Positions 8,958 through 17,809 of a stretch of DNA of 64,000 nt are shown piece after piece; positions within the stretch are counted from its first letter, which is position 1; each line of letters starts with the position of its first letter. Under the pieces are notes generated by a model that was not told the DNA's origin, did not search any database, and saw only the letters and a program-made list of their open reading frames with translations. The stretch is from Kitasatospora sp. MMS16-BH015. GTDB taxonomy: Bacteria; Actinomycetota; Actinomycetes; Streptomycetales; Streptomycetaceae. Where the stretch lies: positions 5,208,001 to 5,272,000 of the forward strand of contig NZ_CP025394.1 of the NCBI RefSeq assembly GCF_002943525.1. The letters run 5' to 3'. The translations under genes and the position numbers were made by a program.

Positions 8958-10877
8958 GTGAACACTCTCATTCCGCTGCTCGTGGCGGCCCCGCTGGCCG
9001 GCGCCACGCTGCTGCTGCTCGGCGGCCGCCGCCTGGACCGCTTCGGTCACTGGCTCGGCCTGCTCGCCGCCGTGCTCTCCTTCGTCTTCGGTCTGCTGCT
9101 CTTCGCCGACATGCTGGGCCGCTCCACCGAGGACCGCGCGGTGCACCAGCACCTGTTCAGCTGGATCCCGGTGAACGGCTTCCAGGCCGACGTCTCCTTC
9201 CAGCTCGACCAACTCTCCGTCACCTTCGTGCTGTTGATCACCGGTGTCGGTTCGCTGATCCACCTGTACTCGGTGGGGTACATGGCGCACGACGAGCGGC
9301 GCCGCCGGTTCTTCGGCTACCTCAACCTCTTCCTGGCCGCCATGCTGGTGCTGGTGCTGGCCGACAACTACCTGCTGCTGTACGTCGGTTGGGAGGGCGT
9401 GGGCCTCGCCTCCTACCTCCTGATCGGCTTCTGGCAGCACAAGCCGAGCGCCGCGGTGGCCGCCAAGAAGGCCTTCCTGGTCAACCGGGTCGGCGACGTC
9501 GGCCTCTCCATCGCGATCATGCTGATGTTCACCCAGTTCGGGGACTTCACCTTCGCCGGGGTCTTCCCCACCGCCCACGAGGCGAGCGAGGGCAAGCTCA
9601 CCGCGATCGCGCTGATGCTGCTGCTGGCCGCCTGCGGCAAGTCGGCCCAGGTGCCGCTGCAGTCCTGGCTCGGGGACGCGATGGAGGGCCCGACCCCGGT
9701 CTCGGCCCTGATCCACGCGGCCACCATGGTGACCGCCGGCGTCTACCTGATCACCCGCTCGCACGCGATCTTCGACCTGGCGCCGGACGCGCAGACGGTC
9801 GTGGTCGTGGTCGGCGCCGTCACGCTCCTCTACGGTGCGATCGTCGGTTGCGCCAAGGACGACATCAAGAAGGCGCTGGCCGGCTCGACCATGTCGCAGA
9901 TCGGCTACATGATCCTGGCGGCCGGGCTCGGCCCGATCGGGTACGCCTTCGCGATCATGCACCTGGTGACCCACGGCTTCTTCAAGGCCGGGCTCTTCCT
10001 CGGCGCCGGGTCGGTCATGCACGGCATGAACGACGAGGTGGACATGCGCCGCTACGGCGGCCTGCGGACGTACATGCCGGTCACCTTCATCACCTTCGGG
10101 CTCGGCTACCTGGCCATCATCGGCTTCCCCGGCCTGTCCGGCTTCTTCTCCAAGGACAAGATCATCGAGGCGGCCTTCGCCAAGGGCGGGACCGAGGGCT
10201 GGATCCTCGGCCTCTGTGCCCTGATCGGCGCCGGCGTCACCGCGTTCTACATGACCCGCGTGATGATCATGACCTTCTTCGGCGAGAAGCGCTGGCAGGC
10301 CACAGCAGACATCAGCGGCTCCGCCGCGGGGGAGGGCCACGAGCCGCACCCGCACGAGTCGCCCGCCACCATGACCCTGCCGATGATCGTGCTGGCCTTC
10401 GGCTCGGTCTTCGCCGGTGGGATCTTCGCCTTCGGCAGCTCCTTCCTCAACTGGCTGGAGCCGGTCACCGGCCACGCCGAGGGCGACTCCCCGCTCGGCG
10501 CGCTGACCATCAGCGTGATCACCGGGGTCGTGGTGGCCGCGGGCATCCTGGTCTCGTACCTGATGTACGGCCGCTCGCCCGTCCCGGCCACCCCGCCGGT
10601 CGGCTCGCTGCTCACCCGGGCGGCCCGGCGCGACCTGCTCCAGGACGACATCAACCACGCCGTCCTGGTCCGGCCCGGCTCGGCGCTCGCCGCCGCGCTG
10701 GTCTACTTCGACAGCCGCGGTCTGGACGGGTTCGTCAACGGCCTGGCCGCCGCCATCGGCGGTGTCTCCGGCCGGCTGCGCCGGATCCAGACCGGGTACG
10801 TCCGCTCCTACGCGCTCTCCATGCTCGGCGGCACGGTCGTGCTGGTCGCCACCACTCTCCTGATGAGGTCCGTCTGA
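8958..10877 (+). CDS. nuoL: NADH-quinone oxidoreductase subunit L
   Basis: This is an antiporter-like proton-pumping subunit with a long lateral helix. GTG 8958 lies behind GGGGCCAGG. The 639-residue product has the helix motif GWEGVGLASYLLIGFW with its key glutamate, the conserved SWLGDAMEGPTPVSALIHAA, and many hydrophobic helices. Length is within the family range. It is followed by nuoM after a 34-base gap. Confidence 0.96.
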   Translation: MNTLIPLLVAAPLAGATLLLLGGRRLDRFGHWLGLLAAVLSFVFGLLLFADMLGRSTEDRAVHQHLFSWIPVNGFQADVSFQLDQLSVTFVLLITGVGSLIHLYSVGYMAHDERRRRFFGYLNLFLAAMLVLVLADNYLLLYVGWEGVGLASYLLIGFWQHKPSAAVAAKKAFLVNRVGDVGLSIAIMLMFTQFGDFTFAGVFPTAHEASEGKLTAIALMLLLAACGKSAQVPLQSWLGDAMEGPTPVSALIHAATMVTAGVYLITRSHAIFDLAPDAQTVVVVVGAVTLLYGAIVGCAKDDIKKALAGSTMSQIGYMILAAGLGPIGYAFAIMHLVTHGFFKAGLFLGAGSVMHGMNDEVDMRRYGGLRTYMPVTFITFGLGYLAIIGFPGLSGFFSKDKIIEAAFAKGGTEGWILGLCALIGAGVTAFYMTRVMIMTFFGEKRWQATADISGSAAGEGHEPHPHESPATMTLPMIVLAFGSVFAGGIFAFGSSFLNWLEPVTGHAEGDSPLGALTISVITGVVVAAGILVSYLMYGRSPVPATPPVGSLLTRAARRDLLQDDINHAVLVRPGSALAAALVYFDSRGLDGFVNGLAAAIGGVSGRLRRIQTGYVRSYALSMLGGTVVLVATTLLMRSV

Positions 10878-10911
10878 TGGGTCGTCAACTCTCTTGGTGG
10901 GAGGCCCGGCC

Positions 10912-12528
10912 ATGAGCTACCTGCTGACCGCCACCTGCGCGGTGCCGGCGGCGGGCGCGGTGCTCACCGCCGCCCTGCCCGCCGGCTCCGACGAGACGCG
11001 CCGCCGCACCACCAAGGCCGTCGCGCTCACCGTCTCGCTGGCCACCCTGGCGCTGGCCGCCGTGGTCGCCGCCCGCTTCGACACCGGCGGCGACCGGTAC
11101 CAACTCACCGAGTCCTACAGCTGGATCCGCTCCTTCGGGATCAGCTTCTCGCTCGGCGTGGACGGCATCGGCGCCGTGCTCACCCTGCTGACCGCCGTCC
11201 TGGTGCCGGTGGTCATGCTGGCCTCCTGGAACGACGCCGACCCGGTCCGCAATCCCGACGGCACCTTCGAGAACCTCCGCCGCACCCAGGCCTTCTTCGC
11301 CCTGGTGCTCGCGGTGGAGGCGATGGTGGTGGTCTCCTTCCTGGCCACCGACGTCTTCGTGTTCTACGTGTTCTTCGAAGCCATGCTGATCCCGATGTAC
11401 TTCCTGATCGGCGGCTTCGGCGACCGCGCGGGCGGCCCCGACTCGGCGGCCCAACGCTCCTACGCCGCCGTCAAGTTCCTGCTCTACAACCTGCTCGGCG
11501 GGCTGGTCATGCTGGCCGCCGTGGTCGGCCTGTACGTGGTCGCCTCGAACCAGGGGTTCGCGAGCTTCGACCTGCCGACGCTGAGCAACGCCATCGCCGA
11601 CGGCAAGCTGGTGATCGACCCGACGGCCGAGAAGGCGCTCTTCCTGGGCTTCTTCTTCGCCTTCGCGGTCAAGGCCCCGCTCTGGCCGCTGCACACCTGG
11701 CTGCCGAACGCGATGGGTGAGGCCACCGCCGGCACCGCCGTGCTGATCACGGCCGTGGTCGACAAGGTCGGCACCTTCGCGATGCTGCGCTTCTGCCTCG
11801 GCCTCTTCCCGCACGCCTCGCGCACCTTCGGCCCGGCCATCCTGGTGCTCGCACTGATCGGGATCGTCTACGGCGCGCTGCTGGCGGTGGGCCAGAAGGA
11901 CATCAAGCGGCTGGTGGCCTACGCCTCCATCTCGCACTTCGGCTTCATCATCATGGGCATCTTCGCCTTCACCAGCCAGGGCCAGAGCGGCGCCACGCTC
12001 TACATGGTCAACCACGGCATCTCCACCGCCGCCTGGATGCTGGTGGCCGGCTTCCTGATCTCCCGCCGGGGCTCGCGCCTGATCGCCGACTTCGGCGGGG
12101 TGCAGAAGGTGGCCCCGGTGCTGGCCGGCACCTTCCTGATCGGCGGCCTGGCCACCCTCTCGCTGCCGGGCATGGCGCCCTTCGTCAGCGAATTCCTGGT
12201 GCTGGTCGGCACGTTCAGCAAGTACCCGGTGATCGGCATCATCGCCACCCTGGGCATCGTGCTCGCCGCGCTGTACGCGCTGCTGCTCTACCAGCGCACC
12301 ATGACCGGCCCGGTCAAGGCCGGCGTGGAGGGCATGAGCGACCTTCGGCTGCGCGAACTGCTGGTGGTCGCCCCGCTGGTGGCGCTCACCCTGCTGCTGG
12401 GCGTCTACCCCAAGCCGCTCACCGACCTGGTGAACCCGGCCGTCAACGCGACCCTCTCCCAGGTGCACCAGTCCGACCCGGCACCGGCCCACCCGGTCGC
12501 CGCAACCTCCGGAGGTGAGCAGAAGTGA
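10912..12528 (+). CDS. nuoM: NADH-quinone oxidoreductase subunit M
   Basis: This is the second antiporter-like proton-pumping subunit. ATG 10912 was chosen because GGGAGG sits seven bases before it (10899-10904); in-frame TTG and GTG codons lie slightly upstream inside the ribosome site. The 538-residue product has FFEAMLIPMYFLIGGFG with the conserved glutamate, the lysine-bearing FAVKAPLWPLHTWLPNA, and the KRLVAYASISHFGFI helix. The stop overlaps nuoN by four bases. Confidence 0.96.
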   Translation: MSYLLTATCAVPAAGAVLTAALPAGSDETRRRTTKAVALTVSLATLALAAVVAARFDTGGDRYQLTESYSWIRSFGISFSLGVDGIGAVLTLLTAVLVPVVMLASWNDADPVRNPDGTFENLRRTQAFFALVLAVEAMVVVSFLATDVFVFYVFFEAMLIPMYFLIGGFGDRAGGPDSAAQRSYAAVKFLLYNLLGGLVMLAAVVGLYVVASNQGFASFDLPTLSNAIADGKLVIDPTAEKALFLGFFFAFAVKAPLWPLHTWLPNAMGEATAGTAVLITAVVDKVGTFAMLRFCLGLFPHASRTFGPAILVLALIGIVYGALLAVGQKDIKRLVAYASISHFGFIIMGIFAFTSQGQSGATLYMVNHGISTAAWMLVAGFLISRRGSRLIADFGGVQKVAPVLAGTFLIGGLATLSLPGMAPFVSEFLVLVGTFSKYPVIGIIATLGIVLAALYALLLYQRTMTGPVKAGVEGMSDLRLRELLVVAPLVALTLLLGVYPKPLTDLVNPAVNATLSQVHQSDPAPAHPVAATSGGEQK

Positions 12529-14162
12529 GCCACTCCCTCTACCTCGCGGCGGCGGGCGGCAACAGCCCGAGCATCCCGGCCCCGCACATCGAGTACGGCC
12601 AGCTCTCGCCGATGCTGATCGTCTTCGGCGCGGCCGTGCTCGGCATCCTGGCCGAGGCGTTCCTGCCCCGGAAGGCCCGCTACGCCACCCAGGTGACGAT
12701 CGCGCTGGTCGGTCTGGCCGGCGCCTTCGCCGCCTTGGTGGTGCTCGCCACCCAGGGCTACGCCACCACCAAGGCGGGCCTGCTGGCGATGGGCGCCGTC
12801 GCCCTCGACGGGCCGGCGCTCTTCATCCAGGGCGTGATCCTGCTCTCCGCCGTGGTGGCCGTGCTCGGCTTCGGCGAGCGGCGGCTGGAGCCCCGGCTCA
12901 ACGGCTCGCCGGTGGACGCCTTCGCCGCCCAAGGCGCCGCGGTGCCCGGCAGCGAGCAGGAGCGGCAGGCCACCATGGCCGGCTTCGCCACCACCGAGGT
13001 CTACCCGCTCACCCTGTTCGCCGTCGGCGGCCTGCTGCTCTTCCCGGCCGCCAACGACCTGCTGACCATGTTCGTGGCGCTGGAGGTCTTCTCCCTCCCG
13101 CTCTACCTGCTCTGCGCGCTCTCCCGCCGCCGGCGGCTGCTCTCGCAGGAGGCGGCGGTCAAGTACTTCCTGCTCGGCGCCTTCGCCTCGGCCTTCTTCC
13201 TGTTCGGCACCGCGCTGCTCTACGGCTACGCGGGCAGCGTCTCCCTCCCGGAGATCGCCGACGTGATCGCGGGCACCGCCCCGACCACCCCGGCGCTGGC
13301 CGTCACCACCCAGAACGACGCGCTGCTGCTGATCGGCCTGGCGATGCTCTCGGTCGGCCTGCTCTTCAAGGTCGGCGCGGTGCCCTTCCACTCCTGGACG
13401 CCTGACGTCTACCAGGGCGCCCCGACGCCGGTCACCGGCTTCATGGCCGCGGCCACCAAGACGGCGGCCTTCGGCGCGCTGCTCCGCCTCTTCTACGTCG
13501 CCTTCCCCGGCCTGCGCTGGGACTGGCGGCCGGTGATGTGGGGTGTGGCGATCCTCACCATGGTGGTCGGCGCGATCCTGGCCGTCACCCAGCAGGACGT
13601 GAAGCGGCTGCTCGCGTACTCCTCGATCGCCCACGCGGGCTTCATCCTCACCGGCGTGATCGCCACCAACAAGCAGGGCCTCGGGGCGGTGCTCTTCTAC
13701 CTGCTCGCGTACTCCTTCGTGACCCTCGGCGCCTTCGCCGTGGTCACCCTGGTCCGCGACTCCAAGGGCGAGGCGACCCACCTGTCCTCGTGGGCCGGGC
13801 TCGGGCGGCGCTCGCCGCTGCTCGCGGCGGTCTTCGCGCTCTTCCTGCTCGCCTTTGCCGGCATCCCGCTGACCAGCGGTTTCACCGGGAAGTTCGCGGT
13901 CTTCCAGGCCGCGGCGGCCGGCGGGGCCACCCCGCTGGTGATCGTCGGTGTGCTCAGCTCGGCCGTCGCGGCCTTCTTCTACATCCGCGTCATCGTGCTC
14001 ATGTTCTTCTCCGACCCGCAGCCCGGCGGCCCGGCCGTCGCGGTGCCCAGCGCGATGACGGCCACCGCCATCGCGCTCGGCGTGCTGGTCACCCTCGGTC
14101 TCGGACTGCTCCCGCAGTACTTCCTGGACCTCGCCTCGAAGGCCGCCGTCTTCGTGCGCTGA
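12525..14162 (+). CDS. nuoN: NADH-quinone oxidoreductase subunit N
   Basis: This is the third antiporter-like subunit and the last gene of the operon. GTG 12525 overlaps the nuoM stop; GGAGGTGAG precedes it. The 545-residue product contains FKVGAVPFHSWTPDVYQGAP and the KRLLAYSSIAHAGFIL helix typical of NuoN, with about 14 hydrophobic segments. A strong terminator follows seven bases after the stop. Confidence 0.96.
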   Translation: MSHSLYLAAAGGNSPSIPAPHIEYGQLSPMLIVFGAAVLGILAEAFLPRKARYATQVTIALVGLAGAFAALVVLATQGYATTKAGLLAMGAVALDGPALFIQGVILLSAVVAVLGFGERRLEPRLNGSPVDAFAAQGAAVPGSEQERQATMAGFATTEVYPLTLFAVGGLLLFPAANDLLTMFVALEVFSLPLYLLCALSRRRRLLSQEAAVKYFLLGAFASAFFLFGTALLYGYAGSVSLPEIADVIAGTAPTTPALAVTTQNDALLLIGLAMLSVGLLFKVGAVPFHSWTPDVYQGAPTPVTGFMAAATKTAAFGALLRLFYVAFPGLRWDWRPVMWGVAILTMVVGAILAVTQQDVKRLLAYSSIAHAGFILTGVIATNKQGLGAVLFYLLAYSFVTLGAFAVVTLVRDSKGEATHLSSWAGLGRRSPLLAAVFALFLLAFAGIPLTSGFTGKFAVFQAAAAGGATPLVIVGVLSSAVAAFFYIRVIVLMFFSDPQPGGPAVAVPSAMTATAIALGVLVTLGLGLLPQYFLDLASKAAVFVR

Positions 14163-14168
14163 CCGACC

Positions 14169-14215
14169 CCGTACGACAGAGCCCGTGGCACCCGACCACG
14201 GGCTCTGTCGTACGG
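14169..14215 (+). terminator. Strong hairpin ending the nuo operon
   Basis: A perfect 20-bp inverted repeat (arms 14169-14188 and 14196-14215) with a 7-base loop starts seven bases after the nuoN stop. There is no T-run, as is common for actinobacterial terminators. The arms include ACAGAGCCCGTGG and its complement. Confidence 0.9.
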
Positions 14216-14350
14216 CGACTCGGAGCAGACCCGCACGCCCGTGCAGTGATCCACTCACGACCGGATACCCTCCTTGTAGGCCAGCGGCGGCACGCAGGGA
14301 GCGGGCCGCAGATTCGGCCGCAGATTCGACCAGGGACAGGAGTGGTCTTC

Positions 14351-15364
14351 GTGACCGTCGTGGGGCCCTTCGGGCTGAGCGTGCAGGACCGCGATCTGAC
14401 CCGGGACGTCCAGACCGGGATGGACGCCGTGGAGGCCGCGCTCGCCGAGGCCGTCAAGAGCGACATCCCCTTCATCACGATCACCGCCAGCCACCTCATC
14501 GAGGCCGGCGGCAAGCGCTTCCGCCCGCTGCTCGTGATGCTGGCCGCCCAGTTCGGCGACCCGTACGCCCCCGGTGTGGTGCCCTCCGCCGTGGTCGTCG
14601 AGCTCACCCACCTCGCCACGCTCTACCACGACGACGTGATGGACGAGGCCCCCGTCCGCCGGGGCGCCCCCAGCGCCAACGCCCGCTGGGACAACTCCGT
14701 CGCCATCCTCACCGGCGACTTCCTCTTCTCCCGCGCCTCCCAGGTGCTCGCCGACCTCGGCCCGGAGGCCGTCCGGATCCAGGCCGACGCGTTCGAGCGC
14801 CTGGTCACCGGGCAGATCCTGGAGACCGCGGGCCCGGCCGCCGGCCAGGACCAGCTCCAGCACTACCTCGACGTGCTCTCCGGCAAGACCGGCTCGCTGA
14901 TCGCCGTCTCCTGCCGCTTCGGCGCGCTGATGGCCGGTGCCGAGTCCTGGATGGTCGACATCCTCACTCAGTACGGCGAGCGGATGGGCACCGCCTTCCA
15001 GCTCGCCGACGACGTGCTCGACATCGCCTCCGACGGCCACGAGTCCGGCAAGACCCCCGGCACCGACCTGCGGGAGGGCGTCCCGACCCTCCCGATCCTG
15101 CTCCTCCAGCAGACCGAGGCGGACCCGGCCGACCCGGAGGACGTCCGCCTGCGCGAGCTGCTGTCGCAGGACCTCTCCGAGGACGACGAGCTGCACGCCG
15201 AGGCGCTGCGGCTGCTGCGCCGCCACCCCGCGCTGGAGCGGGCCCGGCGGGAGACGCTGCGGTACGCGGAGGAGGCTCGCGCCCTGCTCGCTCCGCTGCC
15301 GGAGTGTCCGGCGAAGGACGCGCTGCAGGGGCTGTGCGACGCCGTAGCCATTCGTACTATGTGA
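14351..15364 (+). CDS. Long-chain polyprenyl diphosphate synthase
   Basis: This enzyme condenses isopentenyl diphosphate into a long trans-polyprenyl diphosphate, probably the menaquinone side chain. GTG 14351 was chosen because AGGAG sits eight bases upstream; another in-frame GTG at 14342 lies inside that site. The 337-residue product has GGKRFRPLL (region I), the first aspartate motif DDVMD (residues 94-98) and the second DDVLD (220-224). The residue five before the first DD is alanine (ATLYHDDVMD), which in this family goes with long products. Its place after the complex I genes fits quinone supply, since NDH-1 in this group uses menaquinone. Exact chain length cannot be read from the sequence. 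Confidence 0.9.
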   Translation: MTVVGPFGLSVQDRDLTRDVQTGMDAVEAALAEAVKSDIPFITITASHLIEAGGKRFRPLLVMLAAQFGDPYAPGVVPSAVVVELTHLATLYHDDVMDEAPVRRGAPSANARWDNSVAILTGDFLFSRASQVLADLGPEAVRIQADAFERLVTGQILETAGPAAGQDQLQHYLDVLSGKTGSLIAVSCRFGALMAGAESWMVDILTQYGERMGTAFQLADDVLDIASDGHESGKTPGTDLREGVPTLPILLLQQTEADPADPEDVRLRELLSQDLSEDDELHAEALRLLRRHPALERARRETLRYAEEARALLAPLPECPAKDALQGLCDAVAIRTM

Positions 15365-15441
15365 ACCACCAGGGGCGCGGGGCCCCTCTCGATTTACTGC
15401 GTGCGCGGCCGACCCTGCACTCTGCTGCTGTTTTACACCGT

Positions 15442-15479
15442 GAGCCAGTTGCACTGTCCGATGATGGTGCAGCTGGCTC
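15442..15479 (+). terminator. Hairpin after polyprenyl synthase
   Basis: A 13-bp stem with one G-T pair (arms GAGCCAGTTGCAC at 15442 and GTGCAGCTGGCTC ending 15479) and a 12-base loop lies 77 bases after the stop. It is a plausible terminator for the preceding gene, separating it from the insertion sequence. Confidence 0.6.
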
Positions 15480-15524
15480 TCTGTGCTGAGTGACAGCTCC
15501 GCTTCTTCCGATCTCGCGCAGGGT

Positions 15525-15548
15525 GGTTTCTAGCGGTCGTTGCAACAC
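15525..15548 (+). repeat. Left terminal inverted repeat of the IS30 element
   Basis: The sequence from GGTTTCTAG through CGTTGCAACAC matches the reverse complement of the right end (16815-16838) at 21 of 24 positions. It lies 12 bases outside the transposase stop codon. Confidence 0.8.
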
Positions 15549-15560
15549 GTGGTTGGTTGT

Positions 15561-16796
15561 CTAGGCCGTGTGGAGTTTATGCAGGCGCTCGGCTGGGGTG
15601 TCCCAGTCGAGCGTTTTGCGTGGGCGGCCGTTGAGTTGGGCGGCGACGGCGGCCAGGTGTTCGGGGCTGTGGACGGACAGGTCGGTGCCCTTGGGGAAGT
15701 ACTGGCGGAGCAGGCCGTTGGTGTTCTCGTTGGAGCCGCGCTGCCAGGGGCTGGCGGGGTCGCAGAAGTAGACCGGGACGTCGGTGGCGATCGTGAAGTC
15801 GGCGTGCCGGGCCATCTCGGCGCCCTGGTCCCAGGCCAGGGACCGCCTGAGGTGGGCGGGCAGGGTCTGGACGGTCGCCACGAGGGCGTCGCGGACCTGT
15901 TCGGCGCCGCGGCCGGCCGGGAGGTGCAGGAGCATGACGTAGCGGGTGGCGCGCTCGACCAGGGTGCCGATCGCCGAGGCGCCGTCCTTGCCGATGATCA
16001 GGTCGCCCTCCCAGTGGCCGGGGACGGCCCGGTCGTCCGCCTCCGCGGGGCGTTCGCTGATCATGACCATGGGGTGGGCGAAGCGGGGGCGGCGGGTGGC
16101 GGCCTGCCGGTGCGGGATCCGCCGGGCCCGGCCGGTGCGCAGGGCGGCGGCGACCTCGCGGCGCAACTCGCCCCGGCCCTGGAGGTAGAGGGTCTGGTAG
16201 ACGGTTTCGACAGCCACGTGCATCTCCGGCCGGTCGGGGAAGGTTTCCCGTAGAGCCTGGCAGATCTGCTCCGGGCTCCACCTCAGGTCCAGGAGGTGCT
16301 GGATGAAGTCCCGCAGCTCGGGAGTCTGCCCGATCTTGCGCGGTTTGGGGCGGGGCCGGCGGGCGTTCGCGCGGGCCTGGGCCGCGTGCGGGCGGTAGGC
16401 GCCGCTGACCGGGTGGGCGTTGCGGGTGATCTCCCGGCTGACGGTGGACGGGCTGCGGCCGAGTTCCGCGGCGATTGCCCGGACGGTGGCCTTCTCCCGC
16501 AGCCGGTCGGCGATGTGGATCCGTTCCGCCTCGGTCAGGAACCGTGACCGCCCTGCCGGCCCGGTCGGCGGCGCCGGCTTCCCGTCGAGGTCGAGGGGAG
16601 CCGGCGCCGTGCGCTGGGTGCCGGTCGGCTTGCGCCCGTTACGCCACTTCTGGCCGGTCCTGCGGTCGACGCCGACGATCCGGCATGCCTCGGTGTTGCT
16701 CACGCCCTGCTGCACGAGCCGGGAGTATGCCGCCCGCTCCCGCAGCAGCTTCCGCCGACCCTGCGGTCTGCGGTTGCCACGGATCTCGAAGTCCAT
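15561..16796 (-). CDS. IS30-family transposase
   Basis: This is a DDE transposase that moves the surrounding insertion sequence. The N-terminal part carries helix-turn-helix motifs (VSNTEACRIVGVDRRT; ATVRAIAAELGRSPSTVSRE). The C-terminal rve-type catalytic core shows GHWEGDLIIGK, then LAWDQGAEMARH, then SPWQRGSNENTNGLLRQYFP with the third acidic residue and the IS30 signature. ATG 16796 (MDFEIRGNRR) has AGGGG upstream; the frame allows nine more codons. It is 411 residues, slightly longer than many family members (about 320-400), with a proline-rich insert near residues 60-80. No frameshift or internal stop is seen. Confidence 0.93.
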   Translation of the reverse strand: MDFEIRGNRRPQGRRKLLRERAAYSRLVQQGVSNTEACRIVGVDRRTGQKWRNGRKPTGTQRTAPAPLDLDGKPAPPTGPAGRSRFLTEAERIHIADRLREKATVRAIAAELGRSPSTVSREITRNAHPVSGAYRPHAAQARANARRPRPKPRKIGQTPELRDFIQHLLDLRWSPEQICQALRETFPDRPEMHVAVETVYQTLYLQGRGELRREVAAALRTGRARRIPHRQAATRRPRFAHPMVMISERPAEADDRAVPGHWEGDLIIGKDGASAIGTLVERATRYVMLLHLPAGRGAEQVRDALVATVQTLPAHLRRSLAWDQGAEMARHADFTIATDVPVYFCDPASPWQRGSNENTNGLLRQYFPKGTDLSVHSPEHLAAVAAQLNGRPRKTLDWDTPAERLHKLHTA

Positions 16797-16814
16797 CGCA
16801 TCCCCTGAACTGGG

Positions 16815-16838
16815 GTGTTGCAACGACTCCTAGAACCC
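16815..16838 (-). repeat. Right terminal inverted repeat of the IS30 element
   Basis: This is the counterpart of the left end. It contains GTGTTGCAACG followed by ACTCCTAGAACCC and lies just upstream of the transposase start. Confidence 0.8.
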
Positions 16839-16840
16839 AA

Positions 16841-16864
16841 GCAGTTCCCCGCGCCCCTAAAAAC
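16841..16864. repeat. Streptomycete extragenic repeat motif, cut at the IS edge
   Basis: The motif GCAGTTCCCCGCGCCCCT followed by AAAAAC closely resembles a short GC-rich repeat I know from many streptomycete intergenic regions (reverse strand: AGGGGCGCGGGGAACTGC). Its usual continuation past AACTGC is missing, exactly where the IS end lies. A related partial motif, CAGGGGCGCGGGG, is at 15370-15382 on the other flank. The identification is from memory. Confidence 0.5.
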
Positions 16865-16887
16865 AAAAACGAACAGGGATCACCGAC

Positions 16888-17550
16888 ATGCTCCGTGTTG
16901 TCATCGCCGAGGACTCCGTGCTGCTGCGCGAGGGTCTGATCCGTCTGCTGACCGACCGGGGGCTGGAGGTGGTGGCCGCCGTCGGGGACGGGGAGGAGCT
17001 GCTCAAGGCGGTGCACGAGCTGGCCGCCGAGGGGGCTCTGCCGGACGTGGTGGTGGCGGATGTGCGGATGCCGCCCACGCACACGGACGAGGGCGTACGG
17101 GCCTGTGTGGCGCTGCGTGGGCTGTACCCCGGGCTGGGGGTGCTGGTGCTGTCGCAGTACGTCGAGGAGGAGTACGCGGGGGAGCTGCTGGCGGGCTCCA
17201 CGCGGGGGGTGGGGTACCTGCTGAAGGACCGGGTGGCGGAGGTCCGCGAGTTCGTGGACGCCGTGGTGCGGGTGGCCGGGGGCGGCACGGCGCTCGACCC
17301 CGAGGTGGTGCAGCAGCTGCTCAGCCGGAGCCGGCGGGGCGACACGCTGGCGGGCCTCACGCCGCGCGAGCGGGAGGTGCTGGGGCTGATGGCCGAGGGC
17401 CGGACCAACGCGGCGGTGGCCAAGCAGCTGGTGGTCTCCGACGGCGCGGTCGAGAAGCACGTCAGCAGCATCTTCCAGAAGCTCGGCCTGGCCCAGTCCA
17501 CCGAGGACCACCGGCGTGTCCTCGCGGTGCTCACCTACCTCGACTCCTGA
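16888..17550 (+). CDS. NarL/LuxR-type response regulator without adjacent kinase
   Basis: This is a two-component transcription factor of 220 residues. The receiver domain has the acidic pair ED (residues 8-9), the phospho-acceptor D58 in VVVADVRMPP, and the lysine in GYLLKD. The C-terminal LuxR helix-turn-helix is clear (LTPREREVLGLMAEGRTNAAVAKQL, with VSDGAVEKHVSSIF). ATG 16888 follows AACAGGGATC, a weak ribosome site. In related genomes such regulators usually pair with a histidine kinase; here none is next to it, and the IS30 element lies 50 bases upstream. The kinase may be elsewhere or lost. Target genes are unknown, though korAB follows on the same strand after 259 bases. Confidence 0.88.
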   Translation: MLRVVIAEDSVLLREGLIRLLTDRGLEVVAAVGDGEELLKAVHELAAEGALPDVVVADVRMPPTHTDEGVRACVALRGLYPGLGVLVLSQYVEEEYAGELLAGSTRGVGYLLKDRVAEVREFVDAVVRVAGGGTALDPEVVQQLLSRSRRGDTLAGLTPREREVLGLMAEGRTNAAVAKQLVVSDGAVEKHVSSIFQKLGLAQSTEDHRRVLAVLTYLDS

Positions 17551-17809
17551 GGGCCCTCACCTGCCCGTGGTCTCACTTGGTGGTCGATCCGGTCTCGCCC
17601 GGAGGGATTCGGGCGTCACCCGGACGGATCGGGTACGGTCGGGGATCGGTTCGTGGTTGAACTTGACGATGAGGTTTACACACCTACGTCGTTTGTCCTG
17701 AGTTCCGGCTCGCCGGTGGGCAGCCGCTCTAGGATGCGGGTGGTGCACCAGGCGGACGGGGCACACGGCTCACGCCCGCGGCTGGTCGCCCACGAGGAGG
17801 TCCGCGGCA

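Larger units (their letters stand above)
15525..16838. mobile_element. IS30-family insertion sequence, apparently complete
   Basis: The element is about 1.3 kb and carries one intact IS30-type transposase gene on the minus strand. It is bounded by imperfect 24-bp inverted repeats (left 15525-15548, right 16815-16838) with three mismatches; the inner 11 bases CGTTGCAACAC are identical. The exact outermost base and the short target duplication expected for IS30 cannot be fixed by eye. It sits between the polyprenyl synthase terminator and a response regulator gene. The intact gene and similar ends suggest a fairly recent or still active copy. Confidence 0.85.

Noticed and set aside
8664..10913. 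A 749-codon minus-strand frame opposite nuoL
   Set aside because: It is an antisense shadow with no recognisable motif; nuoL is conserved over its full length.
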